This document shows, piece by piece, positions 48,901 through 57,150 of a stretch of 64,000 nt of DNA; the first letter of the stretch is position 1; each line of letters opens with the position of its first letter. The DNA comes from an uncultured Marinobacter sp. (GTDB lineage Bacteria; Pseudomonadota; Gammaproteobacteria; Pseudomonadales; Oleiphilaceae): NCBI RefSeq assembly GCF_947488835.1, contig NZ_CANLBK010000002.1:496001-560000 (forward strand). Direction: 5' to 3'. Made by a program: the position numbers and the translations under genes. The notes under the pieces are model-generated. The model was not told the origin of the DNA, ran no database searches, and was given only the letters and a program-made list of their open reading frames with translations.

Positions 48901-49665
48901 CTGATTGATCAGTTTGTGTCTGAAGCCGGCAGTTTGGTGAAGTATTTCGACAGCCTGGAAGTCATGGCCAGAGAAGTGAAGGCGGTTTCCGGTCTTTTGA
49001 AAAGGAAGATTAATACCGACCAGCAAATTGAAAGCCTGAGCGATATACAGGTTGTGCTCGAACCCAGAATCTACGAAGACGAAACCTGGCAGCCGTTGAA
49101 AGAGTTTGTGGATCAATGGCAAAGCTGGATTCAAATGAATCGGCGCTCTCTGCCGAGCGATGCCATTCTGCGGCGCTTTAAATTGGTTACTGACACACTC
49201 AGTGACGCCAAGGTAAAAGACAGTGTCGAGTCGATGATCGACATGCGTTTGGAAATGAAAGAAAACGATCGTCAGGTAGTGATCCGTACCGATGCTGATT
49301 TCCTGTCGGCCAGTTCAACCGGCCTGACCTATCTGGCGATAATGACCGTGTTCATGGGACTCACCCGTTACCTGTGCCCAGATTTAAGCACGCGAATTAC
49401 ATGGCCCATTGATGAATTGGGCACGCTCAGCCCCAACAACATCTCTCATCTGGCGGATATGTTAGAGGCCAACAATCTGACTATGATTTCTGCCTGCCCG
49501 AAGTTGGACAGAAGTTTGAGGAAGTTCTTTGAGAATAAGATCTCCCTCAAGCAGGGACGGATTCACACCTATGAATCCTCCGGGATTGAAGGAAAACACG
49601 CGGAGATGTTCTCCAGTGTGAGCCAGGATGAGAAAGCAACAGAAGAGGTGGCAAGCCATGAGTAG
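45940..49665 (+). CDS. SMC-like condensin ATPase (JetC/MksB-like) of a Wadjet-type operon
   Basis: 1241 residues. Walker A GGVNGAGKTS at 38-47, a split ABC head, about 400 residues of Glu/Gln/Lys-rich coiled coil on each arm, and a hinge-like globular stretch near 540-625 (PEDGTWLSHLRAQDPEWGNH). The C-terminal half of the head holds SASSTGLTYLAIM (ABC signature region, about 1125) and Walker B ITWPIDELGTL (about 1155). Start TTG 45940 has GGGGAAA upstream. It overlaps the next gene by 8 nt. In Wadjet and MksBEFG systems the ATPase extrudes DNA loops and a Toprim partner cuts small circular plasmids. A weak promoter candidate has -10 TATACT at 45894. Confidence 0.82.
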   Translation: MSGETVSYGLESIILHHSFKQVKGRTIKIDCRERTHLGGVNGAGKTSVLALIPAFFGEEPERIVTKASGKLSFLDYYLPTFQSLIIFEYRRSTGLHCAVMYRHAQGKPCYRFVAGSAEDTFFSPEVKELLQAGASADDVFAALRSRGINPSKMIDTITSYRAIIQRNQKLLKRLPSDARALRALAAEHGLGDSDTQMTNIERLTHVVLNKHRLLSSFKTMICETQFENIHQHAKPRAIDRKDLIADIQSLSAFSGEEAKIRECLRKDAERRAILEQADKTVANLHASVDEAREKTSELGEQKERFEVERSHRRAEFEDNDRQLARQVTDHNAEFDSLDGQVAALHKQNDRYEADGLSELAQSFDNLADYRQRLATAQADYDSLTGKASAIEGEYEQEKQSIQREHEKQQTQRQQRLREAADALTSAKHAYDLKLNSIKTSQITDVSEYKGSRSEERSELTSEQARLLALRENPGQTETEQQDTAVAEQAAEDASEQVSLAHENRLEAGRKRDQADRDWKTAQEQVQHMDDKVQALEGMFNELQRQIAPEDGTWLSHLRAQDPEWGNHLAKVVNPDLLHRKDLAPTRDHEANSTAVMGWQLALDSLPIPDFAASEEALQESSRSIDAERQTAIKQRAETEREAQRRHETYKERAAAADRLETEFSLFKRARDNAQNKLANVRQRVKEAQAARIAKVTKELDAVQSKLQAFDEQTGEGVREIESGFQQQVLDMRAHWAEKESELQSSIDHQSELIASAESDHKARLKSKRQVYDQRLSEEGIDPKEVQRAREALAKLKETVENIVASEDLVRGYRKWREQEWCKVEVLTEQANQAKAKCEAAARTREQAERSWKEQDSKLKVSIAEHLAAIKNLRDQTEAADAVLKHFQSNTFSEGFPGNMADLTQELQGAYQNLEQLRREVVGTFDQATAILNRYDNTQIQQAWQKLSAYRRGQMTGEVLDHEESFKLARVPDLRELLDTDIPQLRDALIDQFVSEAGSLVKYFDSLEVMAREVKAVSGLLKRKINTDQQIESLSDIQVVLEPRIYEDETWQPLKEFVDQWQSWIQMNRRSLPSDAILRRFKLVTDTLSDAKVKDSVESMIDMRLEMKENDRQVVIRTDADFLSASSTGLTYLAIMTVFMGLTRYLCPDLSTRITWPIDELGTLSPNNISHLADMLEANNLTMISACPKLDRSLRKFFENKISLKQGRIHTYESSGIEGKHAEMFSSVSQDEKATEEVASHE

Positions 49666-50293
49666 TCCGTTGTTCGAGCGAACCGTAACGGCCTTGCTTC
49701 AGGAGCGGGTTATCTGTGAAGTCAGTGATGATGAGCTGTACAACTACCTGCTTATGCCCGCCAATCAGGACTCTGTGAATCGTTTCTTGGCACAGATAAA
49801 CCGTACGCTTCGTCAGACCAGCGCTCACGACGCCTTCGTTTGCGCATATTTGGACACCTCCGATTCTGACACCAAAGATGCGATTCGCCACCAGTTCCGG
49901 GATGTTGCCAACAACCTTGAAGCCTTTGTGCAGTTTCTGCGGCTTGTGATGATGCTGGAGGCAAACGACCGCCCGATTTTACCCGGCGACAAGCTGTCTG
50001 AAGGCGCCATATTGGATCGTATTGCGGCTGCGCCTGCATTGGAATCGAAACTGAGATCGCTGGCTGAGAAAAAAGTGTTTCACACCAAGCGCGCAGACTC
50101 GGCCGGCCAGATTCGTGCTGTGCTCTCCAGCCTGGAGAAGATGGGGTACCTGAAGTCGGTAGGTACCAGCGGCAGCCTTTTCAGAGCCACTGGCCGTTGG
50201 AGCTGGCTGTATGATGCCATGACATTTATACAGACCCACGAAGGCATTCACGGATCGGATGACACGGATTCCGAGCAAATGAGGCTGCACTGA
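49658..50293 (+). CDS. MksE/JetB-like condensin accessory subunit
   Basis: 211 residues from ATG 49658 (GAGGTGG upstream). It is predicted mostly helical with two winged-helix-like parts: the N-terminus FERTVTALLQERVICEVSDD and the C-terminal segment AVLSSLEKMGYLKSV followed by FRATGRWSWLYDAM. The size and place suit the KITE-type subunit that bridges kleisin and SMC heads. Assignment rests on position and fold character rather than a recognised motif. It overlaps both neighbours. Confidence 0.65.
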   Translation: MSSPLFERTVTALLQERVICEVSDDELYNYLLMPANQDSVNRFLAQINRTLRQTSAHDAFVCAYLDTSDSDTKDAIRHQFRDVANNLEAFVQFLRLVMMLEANDRPILPGDKLSEGAILDRIAAAPALESKLRSLAEKKVFHTKRADSAGQIRAVLSSLEKMGYLKSVGTSGSLFRATGRWSWLYDAMTFIQTHEGIHGSDDTDSEQMRLH

Positions 50294-51537
50294 TGGCTCG
50301 CGCTCATGATGCCCACGGGACGCTTCGCGCACTGGCAAAGTATGGTGAGGCCATTCTTGAGGCGCACCTGCGAAACGGCAACCGGGTGCCCGATTCCGAT
50401 GACAACCTTGGCCTGATCGAAACACTTGAGCACCACCGCCTGGTTTGGCGGATTGGTGACAACGAAGATCTGCAGTTGAAGAAGGTGCTGGTTCAGTTTC
50501 TTGATCACATCACCGAGTCTGAGCGGCGCCGTTACGCCAATGTCCAGGTGGATATTCTTTGGCAGCAACTCAGTGAGCTGTTTCTGGAATACAAAGAAGC
50601 AAAGAAGCGATCTGCCCTGAGTGATATTGATCGGCTGGAAGGTGAGATCAAGGAATGCCTTTCGGATGTAATTGAGGACATCCGAAACGCTACGGAGGCC
50701 TTCGCCACCTACATCAATACCGGCTTCGCTTACATCACTGATCTGCAATTGCGCATTCGTGAAAACGAGCGGGTAATCGAGCGTGCTGGTCGCCTCATTA
50801 CCTTGTTTGAAAGCTTTCGTATTCGGGAGCTGGCGGAGCAAGCAGGTTCTGATGCCTTCTTGAAGCGACTGTTGTTGCGGCATTTGCCGGCCACCTTGGA
50901 ATCCTCACAGAAGAACCTTTCCTATGCCCTTAACCAGCTGCGCAAAATGCTGGTGCGCATGCGCGAGGATCAACGGCTAAGCCGAATGGTGGGAGCCTTC
51001 GAAGCGCACTTTATTAACAACCGCGGATTCGAACCCTCCATAGACCATCTGGACTTGAGGTATGTCCCAGAGTTTCTAAATACGGTGAAGCCGTTTCAGA
51101 TAAAGGGCTTTGGCGATATTTATGATTCGGCTGACGATCTGGAGCTGATAGAGATTGCAGCAAAGGCCCGTACAATCCCTGTTGAGATAGAAGATAAGCC
51201 AGTCCCCGATGGTGTGGCTACAGTCAACTTTGACGTGGCAGGTGAAGTCGAAGTTGAGGAAGACGACCCGGTAGAAGAAGCCATTGAGGAATTGATTCAG
51301 TTGGTGGTCGATGGCGCTCTGGGCGAACGGAGTATTCTTGCTTCTGAGGCGCTTGCCAGCACCGGTCTGGAGATAGACAAAGCCGATTGGCTGCAAGCCA
51401 TTGTTTCAGAAGTCGAATCCTTGTCTGACGGGGATCAGCAGTATATTGAGGTGATCTACCATCAGATGCCACACCGCATCTATCCCGACAATGTGATGGT
51501 TTCTGATCTCACCCTAAGGCATAACAATGCTGGCTGA
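50293..51537 (+). CDS. MksF/JetA-like kleisin subunit
   Basis: 414 residues, helical, with an N-terminal winged-helix-like start (GTLRALAKYGEAILEAHL), a central helical bundle (about 70-230) and an acidic linker (VEVEEDDPVEEAIEELIQ, about 318-336) before a small C-terminal domain. That order, helical dimer region, acidic linker and small winged helix, resembles MukF/MksF kleisins. ATG 50293 shares a base with the previous stop in TGATG. No catalytic motif is seen. Confidence 0.65.
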   Translation: MARAHDAHGTLRALAKYGEAILEAHLRNGNRVPDSDDNLGLIETLEHHRLVWRIGDNEDLQLKKVLVQFLDHITESERRRYANVQVDILWQQLSELFLEYKEAKKRSALSDIDRLEGEIKECLSDVIEDIRNATEAFATYINTGFAYITDLQLRIRENERVIERAGRLITLFESFRIRELAEQAGSDAFLKRLLLRHLPATLESSQKNLSYALNQLRKMLVRMREDQRLSRMVGAFEAHFINNRGFEPSIDHLDLRYVPEFLNTVKPFQIKGFGDIYDSADDLELIEIAAKARTIPVEIEDKPVPDGVATVNFDVAGEVEVEEDDPVEEAIEELIQLVVDGALGERSILASEALASTGLEIDKADWLQAIVSEVESLSDGDQQYIEVIYHQMPHRIYPDNVMVSDLTLRHNNAG

Positions 51538-52369
51538 AATCGCAGCGATTGAGCGCCTGCTAAGGACTGGAAAAGCCAACGTTAGACGCGGCAAAGTCTG
51601 GGATCAGATATGCGCAGAGACGGGTGTAGGGCAGGTTGTTGGCAAGGAAATTCACTTCACCCCGGAAGAGCGGCAGAGGTTACGAGAATACGCCAAAGCC
51701 GAGCATGGGTTAGACCCGCAATATGACTCCCGCGCTGGCGGCCGCATGGCGATGGCCCACCACGACGCCAGCGAAAAGCTCAGCCCGGATTCGGTCTTCG
51801 GTGAGCTGCTTGTATTGGCGACCGCCGGTGCTGCAATTGTAAAGGTGAACGGCAAAAATGCCTCAACTCCTTCGGGAAGTGTGCTCAGCGTGCGACCGGA
51901 CTGCCTGGACCTTGAACACCTTCAAACCCAGAATTTGGTCATCATCGAAAATGGTGGTTTGATGCCTTACTGGGCGGATATCAAGCTGCCGGATTCCCTT
52001 GCCAACGCAATCATTCTGTACCGTGGGCATCGGGAAAATGTTCGCTCTGTTGCGGAGATAGTCAGCCATCAGCCCGCAGACAAACTGGCGTGGTTTTTCG
52101 ATTTCGACCCATCCGGCCAGTCCCTCGCACTCGATCAGGGCAAAGGCAGCACGCTTGTGCCCGCCGACTGGCGTGAGCTTGGCAGGCACACACCATTTAA
52201 CCAACCAAAAGTGCATCGTAATCAGTCCGTCGCACTGAAAAGGCTGAAAGGCCGTGCAACCGGGGAGCTTCTGGCCATAGCAGAACATATGGCGAGCGAA
52301 GAACTGGCGGTGATGCAGGAGCATCTGGTGCGGCGGAATCTACCGCTTTCAAAGTTGCCCTTGGCCTGA
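51527..52369 (+). CDS. Toprim-domain nuclease subunit (JetD/MksG-like)
   Basis: 280 residues, shorter than typical JetD proteins of about 350-400. The N-terminal part is basic and helical (residues 1-75). The C-terminal half carries a Toprim pattern: LVIIENGG with the catalytic-type Glu (about 141) and AWFFDFDPSGQSLA with the DxD pair (about 191-193). In JetD/MksG this site nicks or cuts DNA held by the SMC complex. It starts inside the kleisin gene (11-nt overlap), so it belongs to the same message. The presence of a Toprim partner is the best argument for a Wadjet-like rather than MukBEF-like system. Confidence 0.75.
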   Translation: MLAEIAAIERLLRTGKANVRRGKVWDQICAETGVGQVVGKEIHFTPEERQRLREYAKAEHGLDPQYDSRAGGRMAMAHHDASEKLSPDSVFGELLVLATAGAAIVKVNGKNASTPSGSVLSVRPDCLDLEHLQTQNLVIIENGGLMPYWADIKLPDSLANAIILYRGHRENVRSVAEIVSHQPADKLAWFFDFDPSGQSLALDQGKGSTLVPADWRELGRHTPFNQPKVHRNQSVALKRLKGRATGELLAIAEHMASEELAVMQEHLVRRNLPLSKLPLA

Positions 52370-52548
52370 CGGCCGACTCCTTTAAGTGTCTATAAAAACG
52401 ACGCTGGCTCAGAAGCCCGGGCCTGCGTCATTTCTGCCATGCACGATACTTTTTGGCGTTGCTACAGTTTGGCGCCGACCGGGATAGATGAATTGTCTCG
52501 CAGTGGTTGGGCTGGATCAAACCAACAACTACAAAAAGGGACTGAATC

Positions 52549-53760
52549 GTGAGACCAATCAGAGTTTCTCTCTTACTAGTCATTACGCTGTCATTCAATG
52601 TGCTTGCCGGGACTGAAGGCAATGCACGTGAGGCAGTATTTGTCGGCAACAACTGGGAGGGCATGATCGATGTTATTGATGCCGAAACCTATGAAAGAAT
52701 CGGCCGTATAAATGGCATTCCTGATCGAAGAAAGCGGCTGCGGGAAATAATCTGGCGCCCGGATAAGCTGTTTTTCTTCCAGGTTGTGCGTCATCTGATC
52801 GGTGAAGGTAACGATCAGTATGTGGACGATATGTACAGCACCCGTGACGGAAAATTGCTTATCGTCTCCCGCCCCAGCTTTGCGGATGTGGTTGCCATAG
52901 ATATCGCAACCAACAGGATTGTCTGGCGCTTTGAAGTTGAAGGGTATCGTTCGGATCACATGGCCTTGTCGCCTGATGGGACTGAAGTTGCAGTATCTGC
53001 TTCCACTGGCAAAGTTGTACATATACTGGACGTTCTTACCGGCAAAGAGCGGGGGCGGTTTCCTACAGGAGATTCACCCCACGAAAACGTTTACTCCAAG
53101 GATGGCAAGAAAATCTATCACGCCAGCATTGGCCACGTATTCACACTGGCCGACAGGGGTGCGCTCAGGGATATCAAAGGAAATCGCATCTTCAAGGTTG
53201 TTAACGCCGACACGCTTGAAGAGATTAAAAGCTTCGATATCAGCGATAAGCTGGCAGAAGCCGGTTACCCCGGCATGAGCCCGGCAATTCGCCCGATGGC
53301 ACACACCGAAGATGAAAAGTTCTTCTACTTTCAGCTTTCCTTCCTCCATGGTTTCGTGGAATACGATATGGAGAACGACCAGATTACTCGCGTGGCCGAG
53401 TTGCCTAATCTGGTGCCCAACCTTCCCGTTGAACGCTACGTAAATGATTCGGCACACCATGGCATTTCTATGGGCGGCAACGATGAAAAGCTATGCGTAG
53501 CTGGGACCATGAGCGATTACGTGGCTATTGTTGACCGTGAAACCTTCGAGTTTGAGCTTCTTGAGGGGCTTGGGGAGAAACCTTACTGGATCACCCGGGA
53601 CAAATCGGGAGAAAATTGCTTCGTATCCTGGAGTGGTACTGATCAGATGTCTGTAATCAACATCGAGCGCGCTGAAGAAGTTGCTCGCGTTGATGTCGGC
53701 GACCATCCTCAGAGAATCCGCGAAGGTGCAGTACCGCAGGGTTGGAGCACCGGCTACTGA
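52549..53760 (+). CDS. Exported YVTN-type beta-propeller protein
   Basis: 403 residues from GTG 52549, with a signal peptide (MRPIRVSLLLVITLSFNVLA). Repeated blades read NNWEGMIDVIDAETYERIGR, IDIATNRIVWRF, VHILDVLTGKERGRFPTGD and SVINIERAEEVARVDVGDHP, the YVTN/WD-like pattern of periplasmic seven-blade propellers. Such proteins often serve as surface or electron-transfer partners or have unknown roles; nothing here fixes one. The 179-nt gap to the Toprim gene holds a GACGC/GCGTC hairpin near 52409-52430. Confidence 0.8.
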   Translation: MRPIRVSLLLVITLSFNVLAGTEGNAREAVFVGNNWEGMIDVIDAETYERIGRINGIPDRRKRLREIIWRPDKLFFFQVVRHLIGEGNDQYVDDMYSTRDGKLLIVSRPSFADVVAIDIATNRIVWRFEVEGYRSDHMALSPDGTEVAVSASTGKVVHILDVLTGKERGRFPTGDSPHENVYSKDGKKIYHASIGHVFTLADRGALRDIKGNRIFKVVNADTLEEIKSFDISDKLAEAGYPGMSPAIRPMAHTEDEKFFYFQLSFLHGFVEYDMENDQITRVAELPNLVPNLPVERYVNDSAHHGISMGGNDEKLCVAGTMSDYVAIVDRETFEFELLEGLGEKPYWITRDKSGENCFVSWSGTDQMSVINIERAEEVARVDVGDHPQRIREGAVPQGWSTGY

Positions 53761-53766
53761 TCCTGT

Positions 53767-53793
53767 GACAAGGGCCCCGTCGGGGCCCTTGTC
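53767..53793 (+). terminator. Strong GC hairpin after the beta-propeller gene
   Basis: Perfect 12-bp stem GACAAGGGCCCC (53767-53778) and GGGGCCCTTGTC (53782-53793) with a 3-nt loop, 7 nt after the stop codon. No T-run follows. The remaining gap to 54086 holds no gene, only the promoter candidate at 53973. Confidence 0.6.
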
Positions 53794-53972
53794 TGGCACT
53801 CTCCTCACACTATCCACGCCCCTACCTTCAAGTCTTTTTTATACCCGAATTCAACCCCCAATTATCAGTTAATATTTCTCCCCCCCCTGTGAAACCTTCT
53901 ATTCAACGTATCGAGCAAAAGATCGCCTGGGCAATCAAGGGCGCTCGGCAACTTGATCGTATCCTCACGATT

Positions 53973-54001
53973 TTGTGACGGAATATTGACGAATTTAATA
54001 C
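53973..54001 (+). promoter_or_regulatory. Promoter candidate for the small lipoprotein gene
   Basis: TTGTGA (53973-53978), 17-bp spacer, TAATAC (53996-54001), in an AT-rich stretch that contrasts with the surroundings. About 85 nt of leader precede the start codon. Confidence 0.4.
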
Positions 54002-54086
54002 TGCGGGAGTGATAAGTTTCTCATCGATAATCGTCCGCGTTTTGTACAATTTAACAAACACGACGATATATTGGTGGTAAAGAGAT

Positions 54087-54503
54087 ATGAAACGCGTCAT
54101 TAAAATGTCACAGGCATGGATCGCCGCGTTTTCTGTAGGAGTTTTGCTTGTTGGGTGTGGTGGTGGTGAGTCTTCGGGGTCAGGATCCGTAGGTTCCGGC
54201 AATGAGCCTGCCTCTCCAGGAATTGAGAAGGCCGCAGTGTTGAGCTGGAGCGCCCCCGATAGTCGCGTGAACGGGGAAGGTATCAAAATGGCCGAGCTAG
54301 ACAAGTACATTATTCAGTATGGCCAAAATGCAGACGCTCTGGATCATGAAATTGTTATTGCGGATGCCCAGGTGGATGCGCACATGACGCACAAGGTGAG
54401 TGGACTAGGCACAGGCGTCTGGTACTTCACGATTCTGGTTCAGGACAGTAATGGGTTGTTGAGTGCACCTTCTGCACTTGTTAACAAGGAAATCAAATCC
54501 TGA
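54087..54503 (+). CDS. Small lipoprotein with fibronectin-type-III-like domain
   Basis: 138 residues. The signal peptide ends in the lipobox VLLVG-Cys (about residue 24), then a Gly/Ser-rich linker. The rest looks like one FnIII-like beta sandwich: AVLSWSAPDSRVNGE, LDKYIIQYGQNAD and GVWYFTILVQDSNGLLSAPS. The function is unknown. It converges with the histidine kinase gene; an inverted repeat at 54531-54555 spans the kinase stop codon and may end both transcripts. Confidence 0.75.
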   Translation: MKRVIKMSQAWIAAFSVGVLLVGCGGGESSGSGSVGSGNEPASPGIEKAAVLSWSAPDSRVNGEGIKMAELDKYIIQYGQNADALDHEIVIADAQVDAHMTHKVSGLGTGVWYFTILVQDSNGLLSAPSALVNKEIKS

Positions 54504-54551
54504 AGAAAAGGGGTGATCGGATGGCTGCTCATAGGCCCTGGCTCACAGGGC

Positions 54552-57119
54552 TTATAACAAGGGATCGGCAATGGGTAGTTTTAGCGTGAAAGCTGAGCCT
54601 TCCCCGGGGCTGGACACAACGTATATCTCGCCACGGTGTTTTTCTACCACGGTTTTTACAAACGAAAGCCCCAGACCGGTTCCGTGGATGCCTGCCAGTT
54701 CGCTGCTTTTTTGGCGCCGGTAGCGGTCAAACAAGAAGGGCAGCTCTTCAGGATCGATACCAGCGCCTTCGTCAGCAATGGTCAGGCAGGCCTCATGCCC
54801 GGCTCTAAATACCTGAAGGCTGACTGCTGAGCCATTCGGGCTGTATTGCACGGCGTTGGTTAGCAGGTTAATAACAGCCCTTTCAAGCAGTTCTGCATTG
54901 CCTCTCAGCCATAGATCCTCTGTCCCTTGCAGTTGCAGTGAAATTCGTTTTTCTACAGCCTGCTCGCTGACACTGTCGCGGGCGTTTTCTACTATGGCCA
55001 GAAACTCGCATTCATAAAATCGGGTTTCGGTAAGTTGTTCGGCACGTGCCAGTTGAACAAACTCTTCAGCCAAGTGGTAACTTCGCCTTGCAAGGCGGCC
55101 TAATTGCTCTAGCTGGCTTTGATCAATATGAGTCGGGTCGCGCTTCAGTTGCTCGATAAGAGCCAGTTGCGACACAAGGGGCGAGCGTACATCGTGGGAT
55201 ATAAAGTCGATGGCTTCTCTGTGTTGGCGCTGCTGTTCCCGCAATTCGGATATGTCGGATATGTTGGCAATGATCCCGTATTGCACGCTATCGGGAAGCG
55301 CAAAGGGTGCGAAGTGGATCAGAAAGTTTTTCCCATGGATTTTGAGTTCCACGGTCCGGCTTTGAAGTAGCGTCAGCGTTTCGGAAACGGTCTCATGCCA
55401 CGGTGGTGTTTCACGCGGATCGTGGCCTTCAAGAAGCCGTGTCAGAGGTAGTCCACCCAAGCTTGGCATGGGCTCTCTGAACCACTTTTCAATGTGGCCG
55501 TTGGCAAACCGGATTATGCCAAGTTCGTCGGTTACGATGATGCCATCGGGCATGTGCTCGAAGCTGCGCCTGATGAATTCTTGAATGCGGTTCAGGCGAT
55601 CGGTCGCTACTTTAACGCGCTCAATGCGGGCTGATATGTTTTCACTGGGTTTTGGCTTTATTACGGCTGGGGCCATGTCGGAGAGCTTTAGGCGGCGCAG
55701 ATAGCGCTGTATCACCTCACGACTCAGGTCGTTGGGGAGTGTGAATCCTAACGTGTAGTAATTGTTGCCACGGTAAAGCTGTATCCAGCTTTGATTGCCA
55801 TTGTGGTGCCAAAGTCCTGACTCCAGGTTTTCAGGAACGTCGGACGGCTTCAGGTTTTGCAGAGAGATAATATTGTGGGCTTCCATTAGCAGCCAGCTCT
55901 GGGGTTGGAACAGCGCCTGGAAGTGCTCAAGAAGCTGGGTTGCCGGGCGTTTCGACGGCTCCGGTAAGGCGACCCTGGGGCTGCGCACCAGTTCATCAAG
56001 TTGCCGGTTCAGAAACTGGTTGGCCATGGCCAGTCGCAAGCCGCTGGCTATCGGAAACGCAAATAGAGGAATGATCAACGCCTGAGCAACTAACAGCCTG
56101 ACCTGGAATACGCTAAGCATGACCAGATAGATGCCAATAACTGCACCGCTGGCCATGAGGCATGCGGGCAGCGTGCGCGCAGGGCGAATTCGGGGTAATA
56201 GCAAGGCCAAGGTTGTAAGTGTGATTATCGCCAGAGCAAGGCCAACCCATTTCGGGGCTGTAATAATCAGCAAGCGCTGATTGATAGCAGAAAATGTGTT
56301 TGCATGAAACTCCACGCCTGACATCGGCTGGCTTAAACCGGAGAAGGGTGTCGGTAAAATGTCTCCCAGGCCTGCTGCCGTGGCTCCGACAAAGACCGTT
56401 TTGCCACGGAATGCATCGGTTGCGGGAGGATTACTAAGTACGTCGCTGTAGGAGTATGTAGGTAAGGTGCCGGCTCCACCTGCAAGGGGAACGATTCGAT
56501 AGTCGTCCCGCACGTTTACAAATGCAGGTAGTCCTTGGGTGTCAGGTTGTCGGGGAGCGACACCTGACGCTGCGAGTGCGAGGCTGGGCCAGAGTTGTCG
56601 CCCCATGCCATTAAACAGGTAGAGGCCTCTGGCAATGCCATCGTGGTCCAGTTCTACATGGGCATGGCCAAGGCTAGCCGCCGCAGAGATCAGGTTGCCA
56701 GGAGGAAGCTGTTCGCTGAGTAAAAGACGAGAACTCGAAGGTGCCAGATGAATCGGCAGTATTACCTTGCCATGGGCCTGCATGGCACTGCCTAGGTCCC
56801 CATCGTCTGGGGAGGGCTCTATGAACAGTACGTCGAACACAATGGTGTTTGCGCCGGCTTGGTGAAGCTTCCTTATAAGGTCGGCGTGGGTGTCTCTTGG
56901 CCAAGGCCAGCGGCCTTGTTGGGCAAGGCTGTGGTCGTCAATGGCGACAATAGCTATGTCTGGGGAAATAGAAGCAGGGCTGGCGAGAAGGGCAGAGTCC
57001 AGGAGCCAGTAATCAATGCGTTGGGGCAACTCCGTTGTTTCGGCGAACAAAAACAGGAGCAGGAGTGACAGGCCGAGCGTCCATGGAGTCGTCTTAATTG
57101 GCAACCAATCCCGGTTCAT
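54552..57119 (-). CDS. CHASE2-domain sensor histidine kinase
   Basis: 855 residues from ATG 57119, with AGGA upstream; an earlier in-frame start would overlap the preceding gene region. TM1 (about 12-30) leads into a periplasmic CHASE2 domain (DIAIVAIDDHSLAQQGRWPW to TPFSGLSQPMSGVEFHANTF), then three membrane helices (about 290-370), a PAS domain (about 530-620), the dimerisation box FISHDVRSPLVSQL with the phospho-His, and the HATPase boxes LLTNAVQYSPNG, DEGAGIDPEELPF and GTGLGLSFVK. It is the last gene of an RR, FecR/LysM, kinase operon. Confidence 0.92.
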   Translation of the reverse strand: MNRDWLPIKTTPWTLGLSLLLLFLFAETTELPQRIDYWLLDSALLASPASISPDIAIVAIDDHSLAQQGRWPWPRDTHADLIRKLHQAGANTIVFDVLFIEPSPDDGDLGSAMQAHGKVILPIHLAPSSSRLLLSEQLPPGNLISAAASLGHAHVELDHDGIARGLYLFNGMGRQLWPSLALAASGVAPRQPDTQGLPAFVNVRDDYRIVPLAGGAGTLPTYSYSDVLSNPPATDAFRGKTVFVGATAAGLGDILPTPFSGLSQPMSGVEFHANTFSAINQRLLIITAPKWVGLALAIITLTTLALLLPRIRPARTLPACLMASGAVIGIYLVMLSVFQVRLLVAQALIIPLFAFPIASGLRLAMANQFLNRQLDELVRSPRVALPEPSKRPATQLLEHFQALFQPQSWLLMEAHNIISLQNLKPSDVPENLESGLWHHNGNQSWIQLYRGNNYYTLGFTLPNDLSREVIQRYLRRLKLSDMAPAVIKPKPSENISARIERVKVATDRLNRIQEFIRRSFEHMPDGIIVTDELGIIRFANGHIEKWFREPMPSLGGLPLTRLLEGHDPRETPPWHETVSETLTLLQSRTVELKIHGKNFLIHFAPFALPDSVQYGIIANISDISELREQQRQHREAIDFISHDVRSPLVSQLALIEQLKRDPTHIDQSQLEQLGRLARRSYHLAEEFVQLARAEQLTETRFYECEFLAIVENARDSVSEQAVEKRISLQLQGTEDLWLRGNAELLERAVINLLTNAVQYSPNGSAVSLQVFRAGHEACLTIADEGAGIDPEELPFLFDRYRRQKSSELAGIHGTGLGLSFVKTVVEKHRGEIYVVSSPGEGSAFTLKLPIADPLL

Positions 57120-57150
57120 GAGTCCTGCTTTGCATGTTAAATGTTTGGAT

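Noticed and set aside
45940..52369. MukBEF chromosome condensin
   Set aside because: MukBEF has three genes ordered F, E, B and a much larger MukB. Here the ATPase comes first and a Toprim gene is coupled, which points to Wadjet/MksBEFG.
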